Below are positions 9,423 through 20,925 of a stretch of 64,000 nt of DNA, one piece after another. The notes beneath the pieces are model-generated. The model saw nothing but the letters and a program-made list of their open reading frames with translations, made no database searches and was not told the origin of the DNA. This DNA comes from Bathynomus jamesi (lineage: Eukaryota; Arthropoda; Malacostraca; Isopoda; Cirolanidae), in contig JAJOZX010000999.1 in the NCBI GenBank assembly GCA_023014485.1, positions 1 to 64,000 on the forward strand, given 5' to 3'. How positions within the stretch are numbered: position 1 is the stretch's first letter; the number at the start of each line of letters is the position of its first letter. The translations under genes were made by a program, and so were the position numbers.

Positions 9423-10142
9423 TTAACTACACTTTGGGAAATAGTGTGTTAAATGAAGCTGCTGAGGGAAAAGATTTAGGTGTCATTGTTACTTAAGATT
9501 TAAAGTTCTCAAAACAATGTTCAGGCGCGAGCAGTAAAGCTATTCCAGTATTGGGTTTCATTCCTTGTAATTTTGAATATAAATCTTAAGATATTGTTTT
9601 GCCATTATATAAGTCGCTTGTTGGCCCTCATGAGTGAATCACATATAAATTCAATTAATCACACAAAAATAAAATTGGTATTACAATATGTACATTTAGT
9701 AGGAGGATGGGACTTTTCGAACATCCTGTACAGTTGCGGTTACCCTTTATGAAGAAGGATATAGAAATGATAGAAAGGTTCAGCACCATGCAACAAATCT
9801 TATTCCAACCTTAAGTGGTAAACCAAATGAATACAGACTAAAAGAGCTGAATTTGTATACGCTTGAAACTTGGCGTTTAAGAGGCAAATTAATTCAGGTT
9901 TAATAAAAGTTAAATCGTTTTAACTTGGATGATAGGAACATGACGAGAAACAATGGTTTTAAAATTAGGGGTAAAACATTTGAGACAAATGTTGCGAGGG
10001 GCTTCTTCACCCATAAAATAGTCGAGAGGTGGAATAGCTTACCAGCTGGTTTAATGTGATACAACTCAGAATGGTCTCCTGAGAAACCCTGAGATGTATT
10101 ATTAAACGGATGTGTTAAGTGCCTTGAAAAATGGACGCTCAA
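9423..10142 (+). pseudogene. CR1/L2 LINE ORF2 C-terminal part
   Basis: Reads NYTLGNSVLNEAAEGKDLGV, then LKFSKQC and VLGFIPCNFEYKS, then DIVLPLYKSLVGPH and MGLFEHPVQLRLPFMKKDIE, with intervening stops. These are the thumb and C-terminal blocks of CR1/L2 RT (K-D-L-G-V; Y-K-S-L-V-x-P-H-L-E-Y; WN.LP near 10032). It completes the LINE begun at 7342. Confidence 0.75.
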
Positions 10143-10147
10143 ATTTT

Positions 10148-10435
10148 CCGGTTGAGGTTTAAGTTTTGGTTCTCGCTAAAAATACAATAATTACTCCTTT
10201 TTCTTTGATGTATTCGATCCGACGTAAATGCAACGAGTTTCTCGCGTCTATCGAGGTTCTGAATGTAACGGTATGGAAAACTTTGAACTCTAGACCCTGT
10301 CCCAAAGCTGGGTTTTATCTCCCAGATTATAATTCTAACAGCGTCATTGGGATTCAAACCCACGACTTCGGCGTCTTCTTTTTTTTATAGGGAAAACGGC
10401 GTCACCCACTGAGCTCCATCCAGGCGCTGACTCCC
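10148..10435 (-). mobile_element. tRNA-derived SINE, second family
   Basis: On the minus strand: TGGAGCTCAGTGGGTGACGC (A box) and GTGGGTTTGAATCCCA (B box), separated by a run of A and the block AAGACGCCGAAGTC. Related copies lie at 19255-19443 and 24672-24866. Open frames over it are artefacts. Confidence 0.7.
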
Positions 10436-10854
10436 CTGTATATAAAACACTATTTCATCGTATATTTAACACATATATTCAGTCGCACATATACGAGAAA
10501 TCCCACGCAGAAACTCTAAAAAAAAAAAAAAAAAAAAACTTGTTTAATTCCCTGGACATAAAAACCGGAGATCGTTTAGAGAAATATTCAAAGCGGGAAG
10601 ATTTATTGCAGTTTGAATTTACTTATTCAGTCCACGAACCACCATTCCTCTCTCGAGCTTTGTATCAGCCTCGTATCGAGAAAACGTCAGAAATGGTCTT
10701 TTTTTCATATTTATGCTACTTACGGGGATTTTATTTATCCCTTCGCGGGAACACATATTAAATGGATATCAATACTTGAAGGGTCTCTACATGCGTTATC
10801 TGAATTAAAGACAATATTTTTATATATACTCACTGCGTATTTAGGGGAAAGTAA

Positions 10855-10855
<1 letters not shown>

Positions 10856-10931
<76 letters not shown>
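10856..10931. repeat. (GT)n microsatellite
   Basis: About 38 GT units, uninterrupted. The preceding 10436-10855 is A/T-rich with an A20 run and no recognisable gene. Confidence 0.95.
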
Positions 10932-10933
<2 letters not shown>

Positions 10934-11046
10934 AGAAATTTAAGCCGGACAATGAAAAAAAAAAGACAGCAGAAATGTTTACTGAAATCAGAAATGACAT
11001 TTATTATTTATACTTGTAAAAAATAAACTTCATGTATTGAATTTTC

Positions 11047-11047
<1 letters not shown>

Positions 11048-11103
<56 letters not shown>
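11048..11103. repeat. (TA)n(GT)n microsatellite
   Basis: Short TA run followed by about 21 GT units. Confidence 0.95.
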
Positions 11104-11105
<2 letters not shown>

Positions 11106-11277
11106 ACACAGGCCGTGTATGGAACAAGGAACTCTTCTGGGAAAATTAAATCCACTCTAGTCAGAATAAGTAATGGTAAATGACAAATACTATAGTTTTT
11201 CTTTTTTATGATGAAACGGGCAACGGATCACTCGCAAAGAACCCCAAAAGTTTTTCAGGGGACCATTCTAAGTTGTA

Positions 11278-11280
11278 TAT

Positions 11281-11321
<41 letters not shown>
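11278..11321. repeat. (TA)n microsatellite
   Basis: Interrupted TA run directly left of the mariner element. Confidence 0.9.
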
Positions 11322-11325
<4 letters not shown>

Positions 11326-11326
<1 letters not shown>

Positions 11327-12085
11327 AGGGTGGGCCGTAAGTTTCCATACATAGGAAAAATTAAACGTTTGTTTTTATGTTTTAGATACCCTAAGAATAT
11401 GCGTTTGACGTAAGATCTTGTTTACTGATGAAGCAAATTTTTACGTCAATGGAGAGGTTAATCGGCAAAACATACGTTATTGGAGTAATGCTAACCCTAA
11501 CTGGCTGAGTCCGACGAAGATGCAAGGTGCCGGTAAAGTGATGGTGTGGGCCGGGATATGGGGTGACAGAATTATTGGACCAATTTTTGTCAGTGGAAAT
11601 CTTAATGCCGAAAGGTATCTTAACATGTTGCAAGAAGAGATTTTCCCATCCTGCTAAACGAGGAAGGTAACTTCCCAGTTTACTTCCAGCAAGATGGAGC
11701 TCCACCTCATTATGGTCTTCACGTGCGTCGGTATTTGGATCAGCAGCAGTTTCCGGATGCTTGGATTGGTCGGCGTGGTCCTGTGGAGTGGCCTCCCAGA
11801 TCCCCAGATCTCACCCCCCTTGATTTCTATCTTTGGGGGCACTTGAAGGCCATGGTGTATCAGGAAAAGATACGAGACATAAATCATCTAAAGGAACGTA
11901 TCACCAACGCCATTACAAGCATAACGTCAACTGTGCTAATGCGTGTTCATCAACAGTGGGGAACACGTATTGAAATGTGTTTTCAAAACAATGGCAACCA
12001 TGTAGAGCATATTATATAAATAAAAATGGTTGTCCATAAAAAAATGTTTATTTGTCCTATGTATGGAAACTTACGGCCCACCCTG
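11326..12085 (+). mobile_element. Mariner-family element, internally deleted
   Basis: Inverted ends CAGGGTGGGCCGTAAGTTTC, about 30 bp, followed on each side by TA. Between them lies only the C-terminal catalytic part of a transposase. The N-terminal DNA-binding half is deleted, so the element could only move in trans. Confidence 0.9.
11405..12019 (+). pseudogene. Tc1/mariner transposase, DD37D-type catalytic domain
   Basis: IS630-Tc1-mariner DDE transposase, which cuts and joins the element at TA sites. Residues in two frames: [17 protein letters not shown] holds the first catalytic Asp, FQQDGAPPH the second, and WPPRSPDLTPLDFYLWGH the third. I count 37 residues between the second and third Asp. 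The open frame stops at 11657 (after EEIFPSC) and the protein continues in another frame through 11660-12016, so one frameshift breaks it. The helix-turn-helix domain is absent. The C-terminus HLKERITNAI is normal for the family, so the 3' side is complete. Confidence 0.85.
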
Positions 12086-12099
12086 TATATATATATATG

Positions 12100-12415
12100 C
12101 GCTTTGATTGTGTAAATTCATCGGCGACGGGTTCGATTTCCAGCGAGGGGAGGCGGCGAGCAGCTTTGCTGGCTGTTCATCATTCCATTATATTAGTTGG
12201 TAGATAAATGAGTAGCTTAGTGGTTAAGACCACAAACCTATATAATTATGACTATGTTTGAGACGCTGGTTGCTGAGATCAAGTCCGGCCGATGATTTTG
12301 TAATTCCCGACTTCCTTCGCAGGTTGTGGTCGGATTCCACATTAAGTTGTAGGTCTAAAGTAGGGCAACAAGTTTCACCTTCAGAATGAACAGTTCGGGC
12401 GGAATTTTTTTTTTT
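12100..12415 (+). mobile_element. Two-headed tRNA-derived SINE, degenerate
   Basis: Begins within the first head (B box GGGTTCGATTTCCAGC), then CTGTTCATCATTCC linker, the second head (AGTAGCTTAGTGGTTAAG ... GTGGTCGGATTCCACA) and the tail CAGAATGAACAGTTCGGGCG. More diverged than the copy at 61902. Confidence 0.75.
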
Positions 12416-12484
12416 TTTAACTAAGGTGATATATATATATATATATATATATACATTATAAACTGCAAACACGCAGTATAATTA

Positions 12485-12721
12485 ACGTAAAGAACGACGC
12501 TTTGTATAGGAGAATTATCCGCGCAAGATGAGAGCGAAGAACGAAACAAATGAAAAAAATGAGGTAACCACCCGAGAATCGAACCGGGGATCTTCCGATT
12601 GCCGGCAATCGGAAGATCCCGGGTTCGATTCCCGGGTGGTTACCTCATTTTTTCATTTGTTTCGTTCTTTCGCTCTCATCTTGCGCGGATAATTCTCCTA
12701 TACAAAGCGTCGTTCTTTACG

Positions 12722-12722
<1 letters not shown>
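12485..12722. repeat. 238-bp near-perfect palindrome with tRNA-like half at centre
   Basis: Arms 12485-12603 and 12604-12722 are almost exact reverse complements, with the centre at GCC|GGC. Each arm contains the 3' half of the tRNA-like segment (B box GGTTCGATTCCC, then GGTTACCTCATTTTTTC). The junction falls at the GGC of the anticodon loop. The flanking 60 bp of each arm (ACAAAGCGTCGTTCTTTACG) is different from the 5344-6796 array. Confidence 0.9.
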
Positions 12723-12752
<30 letters not shown>

Positions 12753-13319
12753 CAGTGGCGGATGGTGACTGTGTGAATTGGGTGTGCGGAATATCATGTG
12801 GAGTAAAATTAATAACTGAAATTCATGTTAATTTAGTTTTTAATATCATAAATCTTAATAGTAATATGGTAAGCATACGCAATCCATCTTCTCAGTATTA
12901 CACTAAACACTTGGAGAATTTAGGTGAACTGTAAAAAATCTAACACCAATTTCCTACGGGCTCCTTTAAGCATCGAACTTATTTACACATAAACTCAACT
13001 CTTCTTTTTGGAGAAAAATAGTGAGCAATAACGTCCTCATATAAGGAACTTCTTTGCTTCACATGTATAAGCAGTGTAATATGTTAAGCATATGAACATA
13101 AGTAATCCACACTCTTAAGAATAAACAAAGCACTGGAAAAAATAGGTGAACCTTAACTTCAAAAGTAAAAACAAAAAACTAACACCAATTTCCTGCAGCA
13201 TCCTTTCAACCGACTTTATTTATAAATAAACTCAAGTCTTCTTTTCTGAGAAGAAAAGTGAGCAATAACGTCATCATAGAAGGAACTTCTTTGCTTCAAG
13301 TCTATTAGCAGCCCTATTT

Positions 13320-15110
13320 CTATCGAAAGCAAACTAAGACCACATAGCCTTTCTTGCCTTTGTGTCCCCTGTAGCATGTGTTTATTCGTTTTAGGACCGA
13401 GAAAGAACGTTCTACTGAAGCAGTGGTGCTTGGAATTGTTGAGATCAATTCTGTTAGTTTATAGACTTCTTTGAATCCACAGCTGAGTTGATTCTCTGTC
13501 ATTATGTTCATTAGTTCATGAACATGTTTGCCCGAGAACTCTGAACTTAAATAGAGTACCATGAGTTCATTCCTGAGACGCACATACTCAAACAGTGTTC
13601 CATAAAAGTCTCTTACTTTGTTCAGTAGGTTATCTGGGAAGCTTACCTTGTACTCTTCATATTTTCAGCGCAAGAGGGGAAAAAACTCTAATTTAGCGAG
13701 AGAAGAATATCTAGTATGAATCTGATCAATGATGCTATTCATGATCTTGCAAAACAAACTGGTGATAAGCATCTTTTCCGTCATTTTCTATCTCTCGTCC
13801 GCATCTTTTAGGCTGTGGATCATGGAGCTCACTTTTTCAGACACAACCGAAAGCCACAGCTCTTCAAAACTGTGATCCTTATCATATTTCAGTTGTTGTG
13901 TAACGTCACTTATTTTCTTACTACAGTACGGCACATCAAATGTTTCACTCTGTAATATATTATACAAAACATCAGTATACCCAAACACTTTTGAAAAAAT
14001 CTCAAGGAACAATATTGTTTGAAAATCTTCCAAGAATGAAAAGAATCCCCGTGCTTTTACTACTGCATCCGTGTCCCAATCTGCAGAATTTTCAATTACA
14101 TCCTTGAAGAAATCAGTAAGACTGCTTCTGTAACTTTTTACAGTATTTACTAAACGAGATGTGAAGTTCCATCTCGTTGGAGCAACAGAGGGCAATCTTC
14201 TGGAAACAAATTCATTTAAAGCATGTACTCTTTTAGAAGACTTGGAAAAATAAGCAGCTACTCCACTCAGAATTTGGAAAAAGTGTTCGCACTGTTTGAT
14301 ACTGGAAAGGCTTTGCTGTAAAATTAGATTCAGCACATGAGCATAGCAATGCGTAAAAATGGCAAGAGGATAAGCTTTAATGACTTTTTTCTGCAAGCCA
14401 TTTACATGTCCAGTTGTCCACTCATTACACATGCTCCGTCATAAGTCTGTCCAACTAACTTGCTTTCGATCTGATATTCCCCAACTATGTTCACTACATG
14501 CTTAAACAGGCCACCAGAGGTTCTGTCGCTACTAACATCAGTAAACCCAATGAATCTTTCATATACTTTACCTTCATGAACAAAACGCAAAACTGTTGAG
14601 AGCTGTGATTTTGACGTAACATCTGAGGTTTCATCAAGCATTATACTGTAGAAAGAAATCTTGCTGAATCAATTTCCTTTTTTATATTGTCTTTCATTAC
14701 AGAGGCTATAGCTTTGATTATGTCATTTTGCACAGTAGGAGACGTTCCCTGAAACACAGTGGATGTATTTAAATGATTATCTAGAAGAGAATCATACTCC
14801 CGAAGCAATTCTAGAATTTCTATGTAATTTCCTCTGTTCACTGAAGTTGAAGCCTCATCATGACCTCGCAGAGGAAGTTCTTGCTTAGCAAGATAGCATA
14901 TTGCATCACTAAGCCGTTTTAGAATTTCTCTGTTCTTTACTTGTTCATTGTGTCTGCATACTTCATGTGCCTTTTGCTTATCAATTAATGTGTCAATTCT
15001 TTGCTTGCCAAGCATTTTATGGCTAAGAAAAGATATCCCTGTTTACTCCAGATATTATTTTCTTTTGAGAACAATAAATATGGCCAACAGAAAAGTTTAG
15101 AACGCTCTTC
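13320..15110 (-). pseudogene. hAT transposase (ZMYM/TTF-zinc-finger type), frameshifted
   Basis: N to C: LFCWPYLLFSKENNIWSKQG (end of the TTF-type zinc finger, 15050-15110); MLGKQRIDTLIDKQKAHEVC; MLDETSDVTSKSQLSTVLRF, with the first acidic catalytic region; GQTYDGACVMSG, the second; THCYAHVLNLILQQS; VAPTRWNFTSRLV; and, at 13320-13583, the C-terminal dimerisation block STTASVERSFSVLKRINTCY. Family members are about 600-800 residues. At least three frame changes and a gap at 13590-13780 inactivate this copy. It would act in the nucleus on ends CAGTGGCGG. A hAT MITE separates the N-terminal zinc-finger start from the rest of the 5' end. Confidence 0.85.
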
Positions 15111-15240
15111 ACAACCATTCAGTCACTCAACAGATTTATACTGAGAAACTGAAAAATGCCTTGTATATCCAGACTTTTTAGCTTTGTGCTGACTAATCAA
15201 GTTTGGGACTGCTGGACATGGCTTTCCTTCCTCTAACTGA

Positions 15241-16088
15241 CAGGGGTGGGGAAACTTTTCAGTACCAAGGGCGAAAATCGATAACATAAACACCTCCGCG
15301 GGCGTCTGGCAAATTTAAGCTTATATACAGCGTGTCCCAAAGAATGTATACCCACTTTGTTCGATAATACCAGCTATGAGGATAATAAATATATTACTTT
15401 TATATGTTTTTTAATAAAGAATTTTCTCCTGAATCTAAATATTAATTATTTTATTAAAAATTGAAGAACAAAAAAGTTACAGATATTTAAATTATAATTA
15501 TTATTTTCGAGACTTCAAGTGCGATATTTCTAATATTTTAACCGACTGTTTTGAGATACTTATGTTTAGTGTGATATTGAAGCATAAATGTTGTAATTAT
15601 TAGTTAATTCAAAAAATTTACAAATTCCATGGTTAAATGACACTTTATCTAAGATGTTCGACGTCTTCCAGAACGTTGTTTTTGTAAGTTTTGCACAGTG
15701 CCGTCGGTTTCAAACTTATATCGTATACGTGCAAAAATATTAGAAAATATCGCACATGAAGTCTCGAAAATAATAATTATAATTTAAACATCTGTAACTT
15801 TTTGTTTTTCAATTTTTAATAAAAATAATTACATATTTAGATTCAGGAGAAAATTCTTTATTAAAAAACATATAAAAAGTAATATATTTATTATCCTCAT
15901 AGCTGGTATTATCGAACAAAGTGGGTATACATTTCTTTGGGACACGCTGTATATAAAATGTATTTTAAAAAGCTATTTGCTGGGCTGTAAATAAATAATT
16001 TTTAGTAAATAATAAATACCTAAGCGGGCGAATTGAAATTAGCTCGTGGGCGAAATTTCGCCCGCGGGCGAGAGTTTCCCCACCCCTG
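15241..16088. mobile_element. hAT-type MITE nested in hAT A
   Basis: Ends CAGGGGTGGGGAAACTTTTC and (inverted) CAGGGGTGGGGAAACTCTCG, with GGGCGAAA-rich subterminal stretches. The flanking 8-mers do not match, so the duplication has decayed or one flank was deleted. It contains a mariner MITE. Confidence 0.8.
15328..15949. mobile_element. Tc1/mariner-type long-armed MITE
   Basis: Arms of about 200 bp (15328-15540 and 15740-15949) are near-perfect inverted repeats beginning CAGCGTGTCCCAAAGAATGT. TA on each side. No coding sequence. It lies inside the hAT MITE 15241-16088, so it is the youngest of three layers. Confidence 0.9.
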
Positions 16089-16794
16089 CCTGAGCCTAAC
16101 ACTTTCAACTTGTCCTCATAACTAAGTGTTGAAAAATGAGTGCTTAATATACTTTATACAGTGTTTGGCATGGTTATGGAAGGGACAAAAAAGTAATATG
16201 TCAGTACTGGATAGAAAGACTCGCGGTTTCGCCCATGAGCTCTGACTGGAAACTGACAGTCACTGACGTCTGACTCGCTCGCTGCGGCTGAGAAGCCGTC
16301 TGACGCGGGCCATGGCAACATAGGCCCCACCCACTTTACCATATATGGAGGGTGTTCTGTCCACAGACCGCACACTCTACGTCCTGATCCGTCGCTCTCT
16401 CCCTTTTCCATTTGATTTGGCATGGGGTAAACATAAATTTATATTCCCATAGTAGGGGAGAAGAATATATATATATATATATATATCGCCACACCGCAAT
16501 ACTGAAATTTCGCACCTCAAACAAGCTCTAGGGACGCTTCGCTTCTATCGCTCAGTACCAAAATTTTACCGAATGGTTGTGAAGACAATCCGAACTGAAT
16601 TGAAGTCGCTCATTTCTCATCTCGAGTCTCGACTAGTGTAACAGTCGAGTGCGGAATTAAGGGTTAGGGGCATCTTTTTCGTCTCGACTAAAGTTGAGAG
16701 AGGGAGACAAAAGGTTAATTAAATATTAATTTACACAAAATCTATTGGGTGTGCGGCGCACACCTAGCACACCCTGAATATACGCCCCTGATAT

Positions 16795-16828
<34 letters not shown>

Positions 16829-16831
<3 letters not shown>

Positions 16832-16965
16832 GATGAATAAAACCACGAAGGAAAGGAAACAGAATGGTGCTCAAGCGCTTTCGTCTAATGACATCCTCAG
16901 GAACACTGAAGTACAGAAAGAGTTACAGCCTATATATAGGTTACAAAAAAAAATATAATAGATAT
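16829..16965 (-). mobile_element. Penelope-like element end with hammerhead-like motif
   Basis: On the minus strand, CCTGAGGATGTCATTAGACG is followed by AAAGCGCTTGAGCACC and a T/C-rich stretch ending TTCGTGGTTTTATTCATC next to (TA)n. The pattern CTGANGA - short stem - GAAA and the following tail resemble the ends at 22413 and 46852. Penelope-like elements are known to carry hammerhead motifs at their ends. No coding sequence remains here. Confidence 0.5.
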
Positions 16966-17144
16966 ATATATATATTATTAAATATATATACAATAACGGA
17001 GAAATAAATTAAAAGTAAAGGATTGTGGGAGGGGCATACAAATTTGTAAAGAAAAACTATCGATTTTTAGCACAAGATCAACTGAATTGTTTCCAACCAA
17101 TGTTTTATTCATCATAAATATTTTCACGTGTTACTTTTGTGAAA

Positions 17145-17148
<4 letters not shown>

Positions 17149-17211
<63 letters not shown>

Positions 17212-17227
17212 GTGTGTGTGTGTGTGT
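17149..17227. repeat. (TA)n(GT)n microsatellite
   Basis: About 29 TA units followed by 10 GT units. Confidence 0.95.
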
Positions 17228-17820
17228 TAATAAATTAGTTACACGAGAGGTGTAAGCGCAATGAGTTAGCATTATTCTGGTTTGTATTGTATTAATTTTG
17301 TTTACTTCTTTTGGACTTTTTATGAAACAAAGTAAATCCTTCCACAAACTCCGTCATATTTTCAGGGTAAAGAATTACGTGAAATAAATTTAACGGTATT
17401 TTATTTTTTAAGTATTTATTATTTATTAGTACGCCTATATTATTTATAACAGTAATTAACATTAAATAATTACTTATAATTTAGTTTGTAATTAATGATA
17501 ATTATAATTGTTTTAATTTTGATGTTTTTCTGTGCTGAGAAATTAGTTTACTTTATTTTGGGTAAAAAAATTTAAAAAACTGTACAATCAGCGCAACTTG
17601 AAGTTCAAATCAGACGCTTTCTAACATCTGTCTGAATTTCTGTCGAAAACTTCAATTTCAGTCCAAAACATTTCCCAGAGGTAATTCCTAATTTTATACG
17701 TGATTTGTTTCAGCTTTCGCATTTTTCTACTTAAATGAGCTAATTTAAAAGTTTATACTGGAAGCTAAAACACCTCATATGCTGTACATGCAAAGCTACT
17801 CTTCTTTCTTCTAATCTCTA

Positions 17821-18187
17821 AATATATATATACACGATATGACGATATTTTTTCGTGTTCTATTTTATACTCGTCGCCATACATCAATATTGTATTTTGC
17901 GTATTGTAAGTTTTCTCTAAATGTATTGCGTGGAGCGTAAACCCCATATAAATGAAGATCCAGTTTAAAACGTGTCATAGAATTAGGGTAAAGCTCAAAA
18001 TTAAATATATATATCTACGATATGACGGTATTTTTTCGTGTTCTATTTTATACTCGCCGCCATACATCGATATTGTATTTTGCGTATTGTAAGTTTTTCT
18101 CTAAATGTATTGCGTGGAGCGTAAACCCCATATAAATGAAGATCCAGTTTAAAACGTGTCATAGAATTAGGGTAAAGCTCAAAATTC
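17821..18187 (+). repeat. 182-bp direct tandem duplication
   Basis: 17821-18002 and 18004-18187 are nearly identical, differing by a few substitutions (for example CATCAATATT against CATCGATATT) and one T. No open frame spans both copies. The low divergence suggests a recent event. Confidence 0.9.
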
Positions 18188-19254
18188 CTACATAACCTCT
18201 TTTATGTCCAACTTTAAGCTATATGAATTAATACGTATAATTAATCTACAGCGACACTTAATGAGCCCGTCTTAAAAGGCTGAGCAAATTAATTGTTTTC
18301 ATTATATCTTTTTCTTAATTGTTCTTCGCTCTCACCTCGGCTTTCGTTAAGGGCACGAACCCCTTTCGCGTGGGTTAGGGTTAGTTATTTGCTCCGCTCG
18401 ATAGTACCCTCGAGTAATATACTTTAATACTAGCTTAAATTTGAAAGAACGAATCGATAATTGTTGTCTTTTGGCTTATACTGACCTGACCTATCTTCCA
18501 TTATGAATTATTAATACAAATTCCTTTATTTGAACATCACTTACGTAGAGAAAGAGGATAAAACGTAGAATGAAATTTATAAGGTCGAGTTTTCCTTTTC
18601 TTCTAGGTATTTGGAAGGACGTGAACGCTTAATTAGCAGCGTTGATTATGTCTCGTGCGCCCATCGTTTGTCTGCTGTCGAGGGTGAGCGATTCGCGAAC
18701 GAAAATGCGAAAACAAAATAGCGAAAATACAAATGAAACAAAATGGAACGAAGAGAAAAGGGGAACTCCCGCTCTGGTTAGTTGGTTAGGCCTTTCGTTT
18801 CCATACTAACACGAATTTATGTCTTTAACTAGAACCTTTTATGAAATATTGTATTCGAACAAAATATCGGAGAATGCTTTTTGGAGGGATAACCACTGTT
18901 CGTGTGTGTGTGTGTGTGTGTGTGTGTGTCTCTCTCTCTCTCTGTGTGTGTGTGTGTTTAGAGCAGACATAACTTCTTATTAACAGGGGAGGGGGATTTG
19001 AACGTAATTTTTTCAATAAAGGAAATTAACGTTGAAATTTTGTTCGTTATATATTTAGTGTTCTTTCATTTTAAGTTGATTGATAAAACGTACGTTGCTA
19101 TTAATCAATATTAGCAGTATTCAAACTTAAAAAATTGCTAGGCATATTCTATTTTTTAACAAATCCAATTTTATATACAGTATATCCAACTCAAGCACGC
19201 CATATGAGCACCTTAGTAAGTAACCCTGAACATAAAATTATAATATATAAAGAG
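18188..19254. other. No gene seen; one microsatellite
   Basis: A/T-rich sequence with no recognised coding or repeat family apart from mixed (GT)n/(CT)n at about 18901-18957. The open frame 18825-19016 is created by that microsatellite. Confidence 0.6.
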
Positions 19255-19443
19255 CTTACACATCGTACAATAAGCATTCAATGGGGCCATAAAGTGGCAC
19301 AGAGCTCAATCCAGACTAATGCGGTCCATTGAGCTAACTCCTGAGTAATTATCAGTACCATTTAGAGTCGAACTCCCGACTTCAGTGTCTTCACTTCTCT
19401 TATGAAGAACTGCGTTAACCTCTGAGCTATGGACGCTGGCTTA
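19255..19443 (-). mobile_element. tRNA-derived SINE, second family
   Basis: Minus strand: CCATAGCTCAGAGGTTAACG (A box), AAGACACTGAAGTCGGGAGT and TTCGACTC (B box), then a second tRNA-like stretch TTAGCTCAATGGACCGCATT with TCTGTGCCACTTTATGGCC. The layout equals 24672-24866. Confidence 0.7.
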
Positions 19444-19961
19444 CGAAGTATATACACGTACATTTAGCCAATATACACGAAGCTATACCATCGTGCACGC
19501 GCAATGATAACTCTGAGTTTGATAATAACCACATATTTTCCGTAACCCACGTACGAAATTTTGAAATATTCATAAAATTATTTAGAAAATTGTTTTAAAA
19601 GTTAAACGACAAATTTTCTGCCCAGTTTTTTTTTCCCTCTTCGTAAATCACTCGCTGATGTTAAGAAAACCCCATAAGAAAACCCCAAAATTATTATTTA
19701 CACTTTCGTTCTCACGAAAGCACGCGACTCAAAAGAAAAAAAACAAGATGAAAACAAATTATTTAGAAAGTAAAAGCATTTGCGAAACTACATCTACTGA
19801 ACACTTTAACCAATATATGGTTTATGGAGTTGATTTAGGGGAACATTAAGTTTTTAATAGCGTTTAATAGAGGGAATCGATCGGTGATTTCATGACAAAA
19901 TGAGTCATAAAGACATAAATAAAATTCTGACAAAAACAATTTATGATTACACACCGCTCAC

Positions 19962-19996
<35 letters not shown>

Positions 19997-20925
19997 TTTT
20001 TTTGCCTTTCGGTATTTATCGATCGATCGGGTAACCTCACGTTCTGTATATATATATATAAGATTTTTTAAGCATATTTAAATTTTTAACTTTAATTTTT
20101 ACCCAACTACAATTATTCGTGAGTGTAAAATGCCGGCAACGGAATGTAAGTATTATCCAACATTACAGGCATCTGACACACGTGTAAGTCATTTTATTAC
20201 GTCCTTCCGTGGTTAATCCTGTTATTATGCCACTTTACATTTCTTCATACTGAGAGAATGGATGCGTGGTCACCAATTTGTAGTAGCACCGATTTGTAGG
20301 CACCAATACGTGATAGGTCCGGGAATTAATAATTATTAGGTTAACGAGGTAATTTAATAGTTAGTTATTATTTGGGGGTCACCAGGTGGGAAACGTATCA
20401 GATGACAAAAAGAATAAGCTGAGCTGGTTTTCCTTTGACTGACTAACAAATAAACGTTTACAGTGAATAAATTTACAATTGCTTAAATTGAATGTGAAAT
20501 AATAATATGACTGAATTGTTGGTACTAAATATTAATTACAATGAAGGACAGATGCACATTAAACTGTAAATGAAAAATAAAAATAGATTATTAAACGAAT
20601 TATAAGAGGGATGAACAGAATGACAAATAGGCCTAGGAGATGACCTGTTCAAATAGATGCTACATATCAAAAAGGCGAGCGATGACTGAAAGAACTTTGA
20701 CAAATCTTGGAGAGGTGAAACCGTAATCGTGCTGCTCTCAAACGATTGACCTCTGTGCGGAAGGTCAATGCGTCTCTTGTAAAGAATACCGTCAAGAAAA
20801 ATCTTCGTAAGGGTGAGGTGATGCCACTGGTCACGCTCTTGAGATTAAAATTATTGGTCCAAAATGAAATAAATGCTTTAACACCGCTTCAGCTGTGTAT
20901 TTCGCTTATATATATATATATATAT
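19444..20925. other. No gene seen; (CT)n at 19967-19995
   Basis: Short open frames (19658-19849, 20746-20985) have no recognisable motif and are probably chance. One (CT)n run and a short (TA)n run. Otherwise unannotated A/T-rich DNA. Confidence 0.5.

Larger units (their letters stand above)
12753..16790 (-). mobile_element. hAT transposon A with two nested MITEs
   Basis: Ends CAGTGGCGGATGGTGACT and (inverted) CAGGGGCGTATATTCAGGGT, both followed by GTGTGC-rich subterminal sequence. The flanks are (TA)n, compatible with an 8-bp duplication. It encodes a decayed hAT transposase on the minus strand. Without the nested insertions it would be about 3.2 kb. Confidence 0.8.
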
